Assembly (NCBI GenBank): GCA_951799445.1
Contig: CATOGU010000128.1
Location: 83,001 to 147,000 of the forward strand
Direction of reading: 5' to 3'
From: Pseudisothecium myosuroides
Lineage: Eukaryota; Streptophyta; Bryopsida; Hypnales; Lembophyllaceae
DNA: 64,000 nucleotides
Numbering within the stretch: position 1 is the first letter of the stretch; every line of letters starts with the position of its first letter. A program made the position numbers and the translations under genes. The notes beneath the pieces are model-generated. The model saw only the letters and a program-made list of their open reading frames with translations, was not told the DNA's origin and ran no database searches. Of the stretch, positions 21,528-33,158 are shown piece by piece.

Positions 21528-22475
21528 TTAACCTCTAAAGGACCATCATCCCTTCAAGGGACAGGTTGGACTTTGGGCATGTACTTATGGCTAAACTACT
21601 TTGTGTGATTTTTTGAAACTTTTATTGAAGGTGGTAAATTCAAAGATCTATGTGGGCATCTAATTTTTCTTTATTTAGATATTTGATGAAGAAGTTATGC
21701 ATGTGATTTTAAGAAAATTTGGAGAGAATTGCCCGTCTAGGCAGCCCAAGAACTTCTTTAAAAATTACACTCTTTAAAAACCAAAATTTGAAATTGGTTC
21801 TTTACATTTTTTCTGTACGTGAGAAGTTTTGAATCATTCAATTTCAATCAATGAAATGAAAGTTATGAGGAGTTTTTGTTTGCAGGCAGTTATAAACTTA
21901 TAATGGATTCTATACTCTAAACTTATCTTTGAAGTTCCTTATTTTACTCAATTTCTAGTATTTTGGAAAAAAAGTTGAACATAAGGAAGTAGATTTTTTA
22001 TTACAACATTATGATTGGTGGGATCTGCATTTTTCATTTCAAAACTTAAATTCTTAACAATTTAGTATTTTAGCTCATTCTCTACTTTTGTTTACTTATT
22101 ATTCTTTCCCATGTGTTGTATAGTTCAAGTTGATTTGAAAATTCTCACACATACCTAACTTGATCTCCTATATGGAAAAAAATAAAGAGCAACTTTGGAT
22201 AGAGCAGTTTTTTGTTACAAGAGTGATCAAAGGTTTCTAAAAATTTTGGGCAGCATGGAAAAAAACTTTTTTTCCCACTTTAGATGTAAATATCTCACTC
22301 CTCTCTATTTGGAATGAACTAATTTTTTTCCCACAAGTACTCTTCTAGTTTAGGGCAAGATCCTATGGTTGAATTTCCCAAAAACAATACATATAATCCA
22401 TTTTTACTAAATCTCCTAAAAATGACAATTTTTAATGATATTGACAGAAAAAAAGGCTCGGTCCTTTAGGGTTAA
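21528..22475 (+). mobile_element. family A TTAA element
   Basis: TTAACCTCTAAAGGACCATCATCC to GGCTCGGTCCTTTAGGGTTAA, 948 bp, interior closely following 13821-14734. Confidence 0.8.
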
Positions 22476-22859
22476 AGTACCCTTTTTTCATTTGTTTTGA
22501 ACTAAAAACGAGCTTACTTTCCTCTCCTCTTTCTTTCCTACTCTTACTGAAAAAGAAAAAAGCGAGAAATTAATTGAACAATTGCAATTACATTAGACGT
22601 ACAAGAATTCAAAAGTAGAAATATATTGCAGATTACAATCAGAATTGCTTCAAAAACCATTTGAGATCTCGAAAATACCATTGATTGTAACCTCTGTTTT
22701 TTTTCTAAGGTCGGAGTTGTATTTGCAAAAATCCAACTATAAACGTTGCTTGACAAAATTCTTTGCAATTTTGGTTGCCTTTATATTTGTAAATGTAACA
22801 AGAAAAATTACAAAGTGGTATCATGTTGCATAATATCACTCATGTTAACAAAAAGGACA
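22476..22859. other. no gene recognised
   Basis: About 380 bp of unique AT-rich DNA between two family A elements. Overlapping frames on both strands (22544-22833) lack any family signal. Confidence 0.4.
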
Positions 22860-23785
22860 TTAACTCCTAAAGGGCCATTATCCGTTCAATAGACAAATGG
22901 GATTTCAAGCATGTGCTTATAGCTAAACTACTTTGCGTGATTTTCTAAAACTTTTATTGAGGGTGATGAGTTCAAAGATCTATGCGGGAATGTAAAATTT
23001 TCTTCATTCCAACATTTATTGAAGAACTTATGCATGAAAATCTAGAAAATGCTCCTTGGGCAGCCAAAAAACTTCTTTAAATTTTTCAATTTTTTCAAAT
23101 AAAAATCTGATATAGGTTCTTTAGACTTATATAGACATGGGGAGCTTTAAATTTTTCAATTTTGATAGATAAGATGAAAGTTATGAGAAGTTTTAGTTTG
23201 CGGGTAGGTGTGGTTTGCTTTGCAAAAATAACTTATAAACTTCATTTTTAAATGCAAATTTAACATTTTTGCAAAAAAAAACAATTGAAAGGGTGAAGAT
23301 TGCTTGCTAGAACAATCTCACCATTGGGATTATTGTGATTCTAATTCCATTGCAAGGTTATTAACAATGTAGGATTTTGTTTAATCTCAAACCTTCTTCT
23401 ATCTAATGTTTTTTTTAAGTATTAAAATTAAGTGTTTTTTGTTTGGTTTTTTTTGAAGATTCTTAACTCAATTTCCCACCATAAAAAAATAAACCTCAAA
23501 ACTCCATGGTGCAAACATTTTAAGTTTAAAAAGTTCAAAGTCAAATAATCTAGTCATGTAAGGTGCAAAATGCTTGCTTTTTACACTTTGAACACAAATA
23601 TCTTGCAATTTGTGTGGTCAAAGTTTTTAAGTTTTGAATGACACATTCTTATACAAGTCTAGTGCAAGATCCTATGATCAAATATGAAAAAAGACGAATT
23701 TGCAAAAACAAATACTTTTTGCCATAGAAGTGGTAATTTTGAGTGTCTTTTGACAAAATAAAGGCCATGGTCCTTTAGGGGTTAA
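22860..23785 (+). mobile_element. family A TTAA element, subtype 2
   Basis: TTAACTCCTAAAGGGCCATTAT to CATGGTCCTTTAGGGGTTAA. The interior (GTTTGCGGGTAGGTGTGG, GGTGAAGATTGCTTGCTA) is shared with 33159-34088 and 37719-38441. Confidence 0.8.
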
Positions 23786-24212
23786 CAACATTTCAAGCCA
23801 CATTTACATATGATAAGGGCCCTACACACATGCAATCTCATGTTTGCACTTGTAGTTACTTGGATCTTATCCTTGTTTTTATTGCTTTAAATGTGAGAAT
23901 GCCCTTGTGTGAGGCCCTTGCCCTACACATGAGGCCCTTTAGGAATTTTGTTTTCTACCTATTAGATGGTCAAGCCACTAGCACCCAAGAATGCAAACAC
24001 GTTAGAAAAAAATGGATAGAAACATGCACATCTATTGCAAAAAATCCCTAGTATCGACAAACTTCATTGAAAACTTGACAAACTTAGTGTTTATTATGAG
24101 AAGGGCTTGGCAAGATCATCCATAGTTTTGCCCAATATTATGTTTAAGATAGCAAGTTTCACAATGAGGTAAGATTGTGACAAAAACTTAGCTAGAAAAA
24201 AAGTCCTTGCCC
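23786..24212. other. no gene recognised
   Basis: A 73-codon frame at 23830-24051 is unrecognised. No repeat structure seen. Confidence 0.35.
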
Positions 24213-24461
24213 TTAACCCCTGAGCGCCTGGTCGACAGAATCCTGTCGACCGGGAAAAAAAATCATTGGGTTTGATTATTTATCTCGTTTGGATGGTACA
24301 ATGAATATACTTGTACTTTTTCAGGTACCTCTGGGCATGTGTTTATTACCACTCAAAAAAATTTCAAACTATTTGACTCTACTTAGATAATACTTTTATT
24401 TTGGACTAAGTACACAAAGGTATGGATTTCAGTGAATATGGCCTGGGCGCCCAGGGGTTAA
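24213..24461 (-). mobile_element. family C TTAA element, inverted
   Basis: TTAACCCCTGAGCGCCTGG to GGGCGCCCAGGGGTTAA. The interior is the reverse complement of 18952-19207. The perfect palindrome CAGGATTCTGTCGAC-type region near the left end (GTCGACAGAATCCTGTCGAC) is an extra. Confidence 0.75.
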
Positions 24462-25254
24462 CCCCTGAGTGCCCCACAGGCCAGAATATGGCCTCTCCAA
24501 ATCCTACTTTTCCTAAAATCTGGTTCAATTTCATACTGTACCTTCCAAGAAAGTGACTTGGTCAAAGGTATGGTACTACTCTCATGCTGGGAAGTGGGCG
24601 ATGGTGGTTTCAACACTTGTACAAGCACGGATTGTGCAAGTCAACCGTGACAATAGTAGACTAAACCTTCATTCCATGTAGTTTAGGGTTTAGGTGCAAG
24701 GATAAAGACCATCGGCTATGGCCGAATTAATACAATTACGGTGTTTTTGCACGCATGCCTTAGATTGTAAAAGGGTTTTGCAGCTATACCACCAAGATTT
24801 ATGCACTTGTAGAGGTCAAAACCGTATTCTTACCCCGTTTATCGTCTACCATGCCGTGTGAGCCTTGTAACTTTGGGCCTCTAAAAATGCACCTTGCGGG
24901 TGTCAAAACATTACCAGACTTGGCAGTAAGCAAGATACTTGCAAATTGCACCCCTTGTCTAAATTTTGTATAAAGGAGCCTCCTTGAAGGCATGAATTTT
25001 TGCATTCATAGCCATGAACCCCCCAAAATTAGCCGGTTGCCACATAGTCAACTGTACTTTGACTATTATAATCTCCAAAACAATGCGGTCAAAAGTTTTG
25101 CAAATTTCTAGTTGGGTGCATCAAGCACTCTTTTTGTTATTTCAGCGGTGAATCCTCCCCGATCTAAGTTCCTAGCTCGGGACGTACAATTTTTACGAGT
25201 ATGGTCACTCCCAGCCGCATTTTCTCGGTTTTGCGCTGGGCGCTCAGGGGTTAG
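24458..25254 (+). mobile_element. family E TTAA element
   Basis: TTAACCCCTGAGTGCCCCAC to GGGCGCTCAGGGGTTAG. It begins on the same TTAA that ends the previous element; its right target site has decayed to TTAG. Aligns over its length with 18106-18902. Confidence 0.8.
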
Positions 25255-25894
25255 AGGGCACGTGGAGTATTTATTGTTGATGAACATAACCAAAAAAAAA
25301 AAAGGGTCCTGATTCCAATGGAATTGTCGTTCAAAGTTGATAGATTCCATTTTAACCAACGCAATTTCATCCCTCCAAATATCCTCTTCACCTTAGAGGG
25401 CATGTGGGGTTTTATTGTAGATGAACAGAAAGCCTTGATTCTAATGGACGTGCAAGCGTTGAACCTTTTGAGATGAAGGAGAGTTTTAAACCACATCCAA
25501 CCACTTCATGCCATGCCAGTCTACTTGGGGACTCATTAGCGATTTAGGGGTTTCAAACATAAAATCTGGCCGACAAAATTTTCACCTCATAAGAATTCAG
25601 CTCACTAGTGAATTATTTTTGTTCACTTACATGCCCAAAATCTCAAACATCCATGAGTTTGCGTTTAGGATTCAATTTTTGTAAAAACAATGACGTAGTA
25701 AGACCAACACAAGCAGCGCAAGTACAAGGAGCAAGGCAGGTGTGGGTGCAAGATGTGTGGGTGGCGACCTCCGTGCGCATTCACGCTTGTACTCAAACTG
25801 CTGCTCAACAAAGTCACAAAGTTGAATTTTTGAAGTTCACTCCTACGGTGAATCATGTTAGAAGTGAACTTTAGAGGTGAGTCACGTCGCTGTT
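25255..25894. other. no gene recognised
   Basis: A 12-bp A run near 25290 and an unrecognised 88-codon frame at 25608-25874. The short motif AGAGGGCAYGTGGRGTWTTATTG occurs twice (25254 and 25395), a small direct repeat. Confidence 0.35.
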
Positions 25895-27075
25895 CACTAC
25901 ACTAATAATGGTATTTAATGTTATGTAACCAATAGTGTTACTTGCACTTTACTCACTCACTATACATCTCAACTAGTTTGCATTTAGAGTTGCCTTCTTT
26001 TTGTGCACATCACTCTTTGTTGCCTCCTCTTTTTGTCTTGAACCCTTGTAGACTAGGACTTTGACTATAAAAATGAGAATTTATGTTAGTTTTCTAGATA
26101 TTAACTCATAAATTTAATTTGATTTTTTTTGTTGTAATTAAAATGAACCAATTTCTAGCACTAAATGTAAACTTGTAAAAAACATATTTTCACAAAAAAT
26201 TACTATAGTTGACAAATAGTGTATACATTGACATTTAATGTTGGTAACATTATGAGAATTGTTGACATTTCTCGGGGGGTCACCTCCTTTTAAAATTGGA
26301 TACCATGTGCGATAATGGGGTAATTAAAAGGGGGCTATTTAGATTTTCCAAGGTAATTTTTTCCTCCCTTTCTTTAGATAAAAAGCTACTTTAGTGTAGT
26401 TTAGGGTACCCTATTTTTATTTCTAAATGGTTATATGACATAATTTTTGAGACCCTATTTTTTTAAGAAATATGGAAATATCATAAAGGAAAATTATGTT
26501 TATACAATGGGTTTGTAGAAGACTTGCACCCATAAAAGTATTCAAATTACAAAAAAGCACCTTTGAAAGAGGAAAAACTAACAAAGACCATGAAGATAAA
26601 ACAATCACACAATCACATTCCCACACCACAAAAATTGAAGCAATGAACCAATTACACTCTCACACCAGCAAATTTTCACAGCTACTTCTATAGTACCACA
26701 TGTTGTTCCCTCCATTACATTGAAAGTGTGGACAGAAACCGCTCCTTTTTCATCCAAAGTGGTCACATCCTCTTATTCAAACTCACCCTACTAAACACTT
26801 CCAACGAGATCCTATTTTTCCTACCTAAATTTCTTTCTACCATATAGTAAAATGGAGGTATTGTTTCCTACCCTATTTTACATATAATGTAGCAATACAC
26901 ATATTTTCAATGCTATGGTAAATCTAAAAAAGATATAAAATTTATCTTCAATGAATAACAGTGACCCTATTTTTTATCTCACATAGTTTTCTAAAAACCG
27001 GGAGGTGACCCCCCGAGTGACATTTAGTGTTGGGGTTTGTAATTAGTATTGCCAACACTAAAGACCAGTGTAGTG
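25895..27075. mobile_element. CACTAC-ended element interrupted by a hAT-like MITE
   Basis: CACTACACTAATAATGG at 25895 is mirrored by CCAGTGTAGTG ending at 27075, with inner words (AATAGTGTTAC / GCCAACACTAAA) also roughly inverted. The 747-bp element at 26271-27017 sits inside it with its own 8-bp target duplication. Confidence 0.55.
26271..27017. mobile_element. hAT-like MITE with 17-bp TIR and 8-bp TSD
   Basis: CTCGGGGGGTCACCTCC at the left and GGAGGTGACCCCCCGAG at the right are perfect inverted copies. The 8-bp duplication TGACATTT flanks both sides (26263-26270 and 27018-27025). An 8-bp duplication is typical of hAT. No transposase frame; the interior is AT-rich. Confidence 0.8.
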
Positions 27076-28597
27076 AATCCACCGAGGTGAACAACAACAT
27101 GAGTCATAGAAAAGAAGTTGATGTTTGAAACCCCCTATTTGACTTGGATTGGCTAAAGCGGGTGGCAGGAGATGATCTTAGAGCGCCAGCCAAAGCTTCA
27201 ACACGAAGCTCCTAAGGTTTTATTCCCCATAACCAAATAGTCCCCAAAAGCAAGCCCTATTTTTGAGGGTTTCACCACACATTGTTGAACCCATAGTGGA
27301 GCAAGGAACTCTACTTGTACAAGCAAATCTAGCCACATGTCAGCTTAGAAGCTAGTTCGAGAGGGTTGGGATTGGGACAATCAAGCACACGTATAGGAAC
27401 TCATCCAAGCAATTTCAAGGTTAGTCTAGAGTTGCTAATAGGCACCCTATGAGTTGCAACTTTGCCCTTTGATATAAAATAATCTACAATACCTTTTTCC
27501 ACAAAAATTACATTCCATGGTAGCTTGTTGAAAGGCTAACCCTATGGGTTTTTTTCCTGAATTTTCCAAGACCTTGAAGTATCCCAAATCCTTAAACGCT
27601 CAGGTATGGGGAAGGTTACCTTAAACCCTAAGAGCGCTATGGAGTTAGGGTTTCAGAATGCCGGTCTCAAGAATTGCCTTGCCGAACTCAGGAATTATTG
27701 CTGATTCACCGACATCGACGTTCACAGTCGAGAACATCCGCCGATGATACGACACTGACTCTATTGTTTTCATCGAAACCTGCCTTGAAATTCAGAGATT
27801 TGAGAACCTAGGCTTCAGAAACGTTGATATTCCTGAAAGGAGCACGATTGCATACTTTCAGACAAGCTAGGTCTCCGCAGTCCTGCACTCCTGAGACAGG
27901 TTCCCAATTAACTTTAGGAGAAGCAAGTGCAGCAGTTTGCATTTGAAAATTGGATAGAAAGAAGATCGAATGGGAATGATTGCCATTGTTCATTCGTCAG
28001 AGGTGGTCCATAAAGTGTTGCAGTGTCTGTCACTGATAAAAAAAAGGGGCAGGGCAGTTCTCCAGTCTCCCACTGCTTGCTGCGAGAGTGGTGACAACGC
28101 TACAAGTGTGACAGCATATCAGGCTCCTCTGCTGCCAGTGGAAGGCAATGGTGATGGCGACCGCCCCGAAACTTGCAGTTGTGTAAAGGCCTGATTGATT
28201 GTGATTTCCTGAGAATGAGGACTTCTCTCTCTTGGAAATCGATGGATCTCCTCTTGCCTGGCTTGCTTTCGTTCGACATCGACATTCGAAGAAGCCATCG
28301 TTCACACTCGTAGTCCCTTCGATCTTACGTATGCTTGGTTTTTTGGACTTTATCTTTGTGTTTTGGTTGATCACGCTTTGAAATTTCCGAATCAGCACAG
28401 CTCCAGAATATTGCAACGTAACACACGCCTCTAGAAGATTATTCTCTTTTATAATCTTTTTTAAGTTGATTGTTTTTGCTGATAATTCGGCCTCATGTCG
28501 GTTTAGTCTTTATGAACATTTAAAGAGGTTGTGTCTTTAACCTAACTTTTGTTGTTCATCGACATTAGGAGAAGCATCGTTCGCACTCGCATACCTG
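27076..28597. other. no gene recognised
   Basis: Frames at 27808-27993 (minus), 27970-28194 (plus) and 28030-28416 (minus) overlap each other and match no family. GAAGCCATCGTTCACACTCG near 28288 is echoed by GAAGCATCGTTCGCACTCG near 28571. Confidence 0.35.
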
Positions 28598-28721
28598 TTG
28601 GGACCCGAAAGATGGTGAACTATGCCTGAGCAGGGCGAAGCCAGAGGAAACTCTGGTGGAGGCTCGTAGCGATACTGACGTGCAAATCGTTCGTCAGACT
28701 TGGGTATAGGGGCGAAAGACT

Positions 28722-28777
<56 letters not shown>

Positions 28778-29056
28778 TCGCGTAAGAGTTTTATCAGGTA
28801 AAGCGAATGATTAGAGGCATCGGGGGTGTAACACCCTCGACCTATTCTCAAACTTTAAATAGGTAAGCCGCCGGGGTTGCTTGGTTGAACCCCGGCACAG
28901 AATAAGAGCTCCAAGTGGGCCATTTTTGGTAAGCAGAACTGGCGATGCGGGATGAACCGAAAGTCGGGTTACGGTGCCAAACTGCGCGCTAACCTAGATC
29001 CCACAAAGGGTGTTGATTGATTAAGACAGCAGGACGGTGGTCATGGAAGTCGAAAT

Positions 29057-29090
<34 letters not shown>

Positions 29091-29336
29091 TCAACTAGCC
29101 CCGAAAATGGATGGCGCTGAAGCGCGCGACCTACACCTGGCCATCGGGGCGAGTGCGAGGCCCCGATGAGTAGGAGGGCGCGGGGGTCGTGGAGCAGCTT
29201 CGGGCGCGAGCCCGAGTGAAACGGCCCCTGGTGCAGATCTTGGTGGTAGTAGCAAATATTCAAATGAGAACTTTGAAGACTGAAGTGGAGAAAGGTTCCA
29301 TGTGAATAGCAATTGGACATGGGTTAGTCGATCCTA
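28598..29336 (+). rRNA. 28S (25S) rRNA fragment, probably a pseudogene
   Basis: TTGGGACCCGAAAGATGG, then GGAGGCTCGTAGCGATACTG, GGGCGAAAGACTAATCG, CAAGTGGGCCATTTTTGG, GATTAAGACAGCAGGACGG, ACAACTCACCTGCCGAATC and GGGTTAGTCGATCCTA are universal plant LSU rRNA segments in the right order, covering roughly 740 nt of its 5'-central part. Both ends stop abruptly: the left next to unrelated DNA, the right directly into satellite DNA at 29337. Several GC-to-AT type differences at conserved positions (for example TTTATCAGGTAAAG) suggest it is no longer functional. Streptophyte-like. Confidence 0.9.
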
Positions 29337-30160
29337 GGGTTAGGGTCATGTGGGAATTTTTGTGGGATTAGTTGACACTTTATCCTTGGTGACCCATTTT
29401 GGGGTCACACTTGGCAAAAGGGGGCAAAAGGGGGTTTAATTCCCATGGGGCTGAAACTTGCACCCATGGTTAGTGTCATGCTAAGGGGCCTTCCCTGAAA
29501 AAATGGGCTTCATTGGAGTCTTTTTCAGTGGTGACCCCCCTTGGGGTCACTTCTTTAAGAACATGCGCTAGATGGGTAATGGGGGGGTTTATTCAAGAGG
29601 GGTATCATAAAGTATGGGAATGGGGTGATTTTTGAGCTGGAGGGTCAGGCTAGGGTTAGGGATATGTGGGAAAAAAATGGGCTTCATTGGAGTCTTTTTC
29701 AGTGGTGACCCCCCTTGGGGTCACTTCTTTAAAAACATGCGCTAGGATGGGTAATGGGGGGGTTTATTCAAAAGGGGTAGCATAAAGTATGGGAATGGGG
29801 TGATTTTTGAGCTGGAGGGTCAGGATAGGGTTAGGGACATATGGGAAAAAAATGGGCTTCATTGGAGTCTTTTTCAGTGGTGACCCCCCTTGGGGTCACT
29901 TCTTTAAAAACATGCGCTAGGATGGGTAATGGGGGGGTTTATTCAAAAGGGTTAGCAAAAAGTATGGGAATGGCGTGGTTTTTGCACTGGAGGGTCAGGC
30001 TAGGGTTAGGGTCATGTGGGAATTTTTGTGGGGTTAGTTGACACTTTTTGCTTGGTGACCCATTTTGGGGTCACACTTGGCAAAAGGGGGCAAAAGGGGG
30101 TTTAATTCCCATGGGGCTGAAACTTGCACCCATGGTTAGTGTCATGCTAATGGGCCTTGC
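29335..30160 (+). repeat. satellite block A-B-B-B-A fused to the 28S fragment
   Basis: Unit B (about 175 bp, ATGGGCTTCATTGGAGTC... at 29505, 29679 and 29854) is tandemly repeated three times. It is flanked by two direct copies of unit A (29335-29490 and 30000-30159, beginning CTAGGGTTAGGGTCATGTGG). Both units carry hairpins: GTGACCCCCCTTGGGGTCAC in B and GTGACCCATTTTGGGGTCAC in A. Other B pieces are at 61360-61490 (inverted) and 63528-63739. Confidence 0.85.
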
Positions 30161-30162
30161 CC

Positions 30163-30182
30163 TATGGTCCTTTAAGGGTTAA
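30163..30182 (+). mobile_element. solitary TTAA-element right end
   Basis: CCTATGGTCCTTTAAGGGTTAA directly after the satellite block is the family A/B right terminus. No matching left end is visible, so the satellite may lie in, or have interrupted, such an element. Confidence 0.45.
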
Positions 30183-30680
30183 ACACTACAACCTTGGATA
30201 CACTAAATTGTATAAATTACCATAAAGTACCTTAATAGTGTACCCGCAAATTCGTTTCTTTCTTGAATGAGTGCATAACTTACTGGCAAACATATGCAAG
30301 GTGAGATATTTTTAATCCCTTCTGGATGAGATGCTAATTCCTTTTGAGATTAATGGAAGCAAATGAATGCATTTCATTTTCCCATTAATGGAACTGGATA
30401 GAAAGATTTTGAAGTGATGGATGGATTTGGGGGTCAGCCTCTCCTGGCAGCCATGAAAACTTGCTGCAGAGCTTGTGGCTACAGGAGTACTGGACTGAAA
30501 CTCATGTCTCTTCTCATCAGAGCCCCCCTTGGATAGCAACCTAACTTACATTCATCAGATTTAGAATGCATGCCATCGTAATCATGTAATGGCACCAGGA
30601 AATGCGCCTCCTAAAGCTGCACCAGTACAACTTAACCCTCTGTCCTACATTCTTACCAAGGGTAATGAAAAAGGTGAGGT
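30183..30680. other. no gene recognised
   Basis: Unique sequence with one unrecognised minus-strand frame (30312-30539). Confidence 0.35.
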
Positions 30681-32209
30681 TTAACCCCTGAGCGCCCAGC
30701 GCAAAACCGAGAAAATGCGGCCGGGAGTGACCATGCTCGTAAAAACTGTACGTCCCGAGCTAGGAACTTAGATCGGGGAGGATTCACCACTAAAATAACA
30801 AAAAGAGTGCTTGATGCACCCAACTAGAAATTTGTAAAACTTTTGACCGCATCGTTTTGGAGATTATAATAGTCAAAGTACAGTTGACTATGTGGCAATC
30901 GGCTAATTTTGGGGGGTTCATGGCTATGAATGCAAAAATTCATGCCTTAGAGGAGGCTCCTTTATACAAAATTTAGACAAGGGGTTCAATTTGCAAGTAT
31001 CTTGCTTGCTGCCAAGTTTGGTAATGTTTTGACACCCGCAAGGTGCTTTTTTAGAGGCCCAAAGTTGCAAGGCTCACACGGCATGGTGGACAATAAACGG
31101 GGTAAGAATACGGTTTTGACCTCCACAAGTGCACAAATCTTGGTAGTATAGCTGCAAAACCTTTTTACAGTCTAAGGCATTCGTGCCAAAACACCCTAAT
31201 TGTATTAATTCGGCCACAGCCGATGATCTTTATCCTTGCACCTTAACCCTAAACCGCATGGAATGAAGGTTTAGTGTACTATTGTCACGGTTGACTTGCA
31301 CAATCCGTGCTTGTACAAGTGTTGAAACCACCATCGCCCACTTCCCAGCATGAGAGTAGTACCATACCTTTGACCAAGTCACTTTCCTGGAAGATACAAT
31401 ATGAAATAGAACCAGATTTTAGGAAAAGTAGGATTTTCAAATCAGGGTTATCCAAATCCTACTTTTCCTAAAATCTGGTTCTATTTCATATTGTATCTTC
31501 CAGGAAAGTGACTTGGTCAAAGGTATGGTACTACTCTCATGCTGGGAAGTGGGCGATGGTGGTTTCAACACTTGTACAAGCACGGATTGTGCAAGTCAAC
31601 CGTGACAATAGTACACTAAACCTTCATTCCATGCGGTTTAGGGTTAAGGTGCAAGGATAAAGATCATCGGCTGTGGCCGAATTAATACAATTAGGGTGTT
31701 TTGGCACGAATGCCTTAGACTGTAAAAAGGTTTTGCAGCTATACTACCAAGATTTGTGCACTTGTGGAGGTCAAAACCGTATTCTTACCCCGTTTATTGT
31801 CCACCATGCCGTGTGAGCCTTGCAACTTTGGGCCTCTAAAAAAGCACCTTGCGGGTGTCAAAACATTACCAAACTTGGCAGCAAGCAAGATACTTGCAAA
31901 TTGAACCCCTTGTCTAAATTTTGTATAACGGAGCCTCCTCTAAGGCATGAATTTTTGCATTCATAGCCATGAACCCCCCAAAATTAGCCGGTTGCCACAT
32001 AGTCAACTGTACTTTGACTATTATAATCTCCAAAACAATGCGGTCAAAAGTTTTGCAAATTTCTAGTTGGGTGCATCAAGCACTCTTTTTGTTATTTCAG
32101 CGGTGAATCCTCCCCGATCTAAGTTCCTAGCTCGGGACGTACAATTTTTACGAGCATGGTCACTCCCGGCTGCATTTTCTCGGTTTTGCGCTGGGCGCTT
32201 AGGGGTTAA
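30681..32209. mobile_element. giant hairpin: two family E elements head to head
   Basis: Left arm 30681-31436 and right arm 31454-32209 are inverted copies of equal length (756 bp) around a 17-nt spacer (TCAAATCAGGGTTATCC). Outer ends are TTAACCCCTGAGCGCCCAGC and GCTGGGCGCTTAGGGGTTAA, TTAA on both sides and none in the middle, so the pair inserted as one unit. Each arm lacks the roughly 40-bp 5' end of family E. Differences between arms are few. Confidence 0.9.
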
Positions 32210-32238
32210 AACATAACTTTCGCAGTTTTCAGAAGAGT

Positions 32239-32473
32239 TTAACCCCTAAACGTTTCAATGATCCTTTTGGGACCAGTACAATACGGGGTATTTTTCCTGT
32301 ATTTGGAGTGGATTGACACCTCTACTACATTTGAGACCAACAAAGAAATTGAAGAATAGATCAATGCGGTTCTAGTGAGCTACTTGAAATCCCAAATTGA
32401 AATTTCTAATTGGTAGCAAAAGACACTTATACGTCCACGTATGTACGGTTCCCAAGGAACTTTTAAGGGTTAA
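32239..32473 (-). mobile_element. family B TTAA element, inverted
   Basis: TTAACCCCTAAACGTTTCAATG to GGAACTTTTAAGGGTTAA; interior ACACCTCTACTACATTTGAGA is the reverse complement of family B. Confidence 0.75.
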
Positions 32474-32513
32474 AATACATGAACGGACATAAACATATCC
32501 CAATATCCTACGG

Positions 32514-32807
32514 TTAACCCCTAAGTGTCACAGACGAAACACTGATCTAGACAAATTTGGGCAAACTAGCACTAAACAAAATGGAATAACTTGGAGTGTA
32601 AGAAATCACTGAAAATTTCATTGTAAAGATTTGCTGGCAACTTCCAGATAAACACAAATCTACAATTTGTGTGAGAATCCTTAGTATGGATACAGATATT
32701 ATAAAGGTTGATGACTGACTACTTTAAGAAAAAATCAATTCTCCACGTCCAGAAAACATCTGCTATGACGTTGAGGAGTTAAGAACTCATTCACACAAAA
32801 GTTTTAA
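32514..32807. mobile_element. possible TTAA element remnant
   Basis: Starts TTAACCCCTAAGTGTCACAG, but the right side reaches TTAA without the expected GGGG, so one end is missing or rearranged. No shared interior seen. Confidence 0.35.
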
Positions 32808-33033
32808 CCCTTAAATGTCCCTAGGGCTTTGTAGATACATTGCCATATAATTAACATTCTTTACCATTTTGTTTTTTAAATTTGAGATCAACAATCATTC
32901 ACTAGGGCTACATTGATCTATATTTCAACTTCTTTGTTGATCTCAAATATTGTAAAGGTGTAAATTCATTCCAAATTTAAAAATAATACCTCATATTGTA
33001 TTGGCTAGGCATGCTTAGACGTTGAATGGTTAA
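32804..33033 (+). mobile_element. family B TTAA element, diverged
   Basis: TTAACCCTTAAATGTCCCTAGGG to GACGTTGAATGGTTAA; interior CTTCTTTGTTGATCTCAAAT and CCTCATATTGTATTGGC follow family B. Confidence 0.7.
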
Positions 33034-33158
33034 TGATAACCTTCAAGAGATGAGCATGGAACACAAAAACCCCATCTTTCATGTGGGATTTACGTGCCAT
33101 TGTATCAATCTAGAAAGCCTTTCACCATGTCATCAAGGACAGTGAAGTGTTTGAACCA

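Noticed and set aside
28030..28416. 128-codon minus-strand frame before the rRNA fragment
   Set aside because: No family signal and overlapped by frames on both strands.
29335..30160. Regularly spaced repeats that might suggest a CRISPR-like array
   Set aside because: Units are about 175 bp with no unique spacers, in eukaryotic DNA; this is a satellite.
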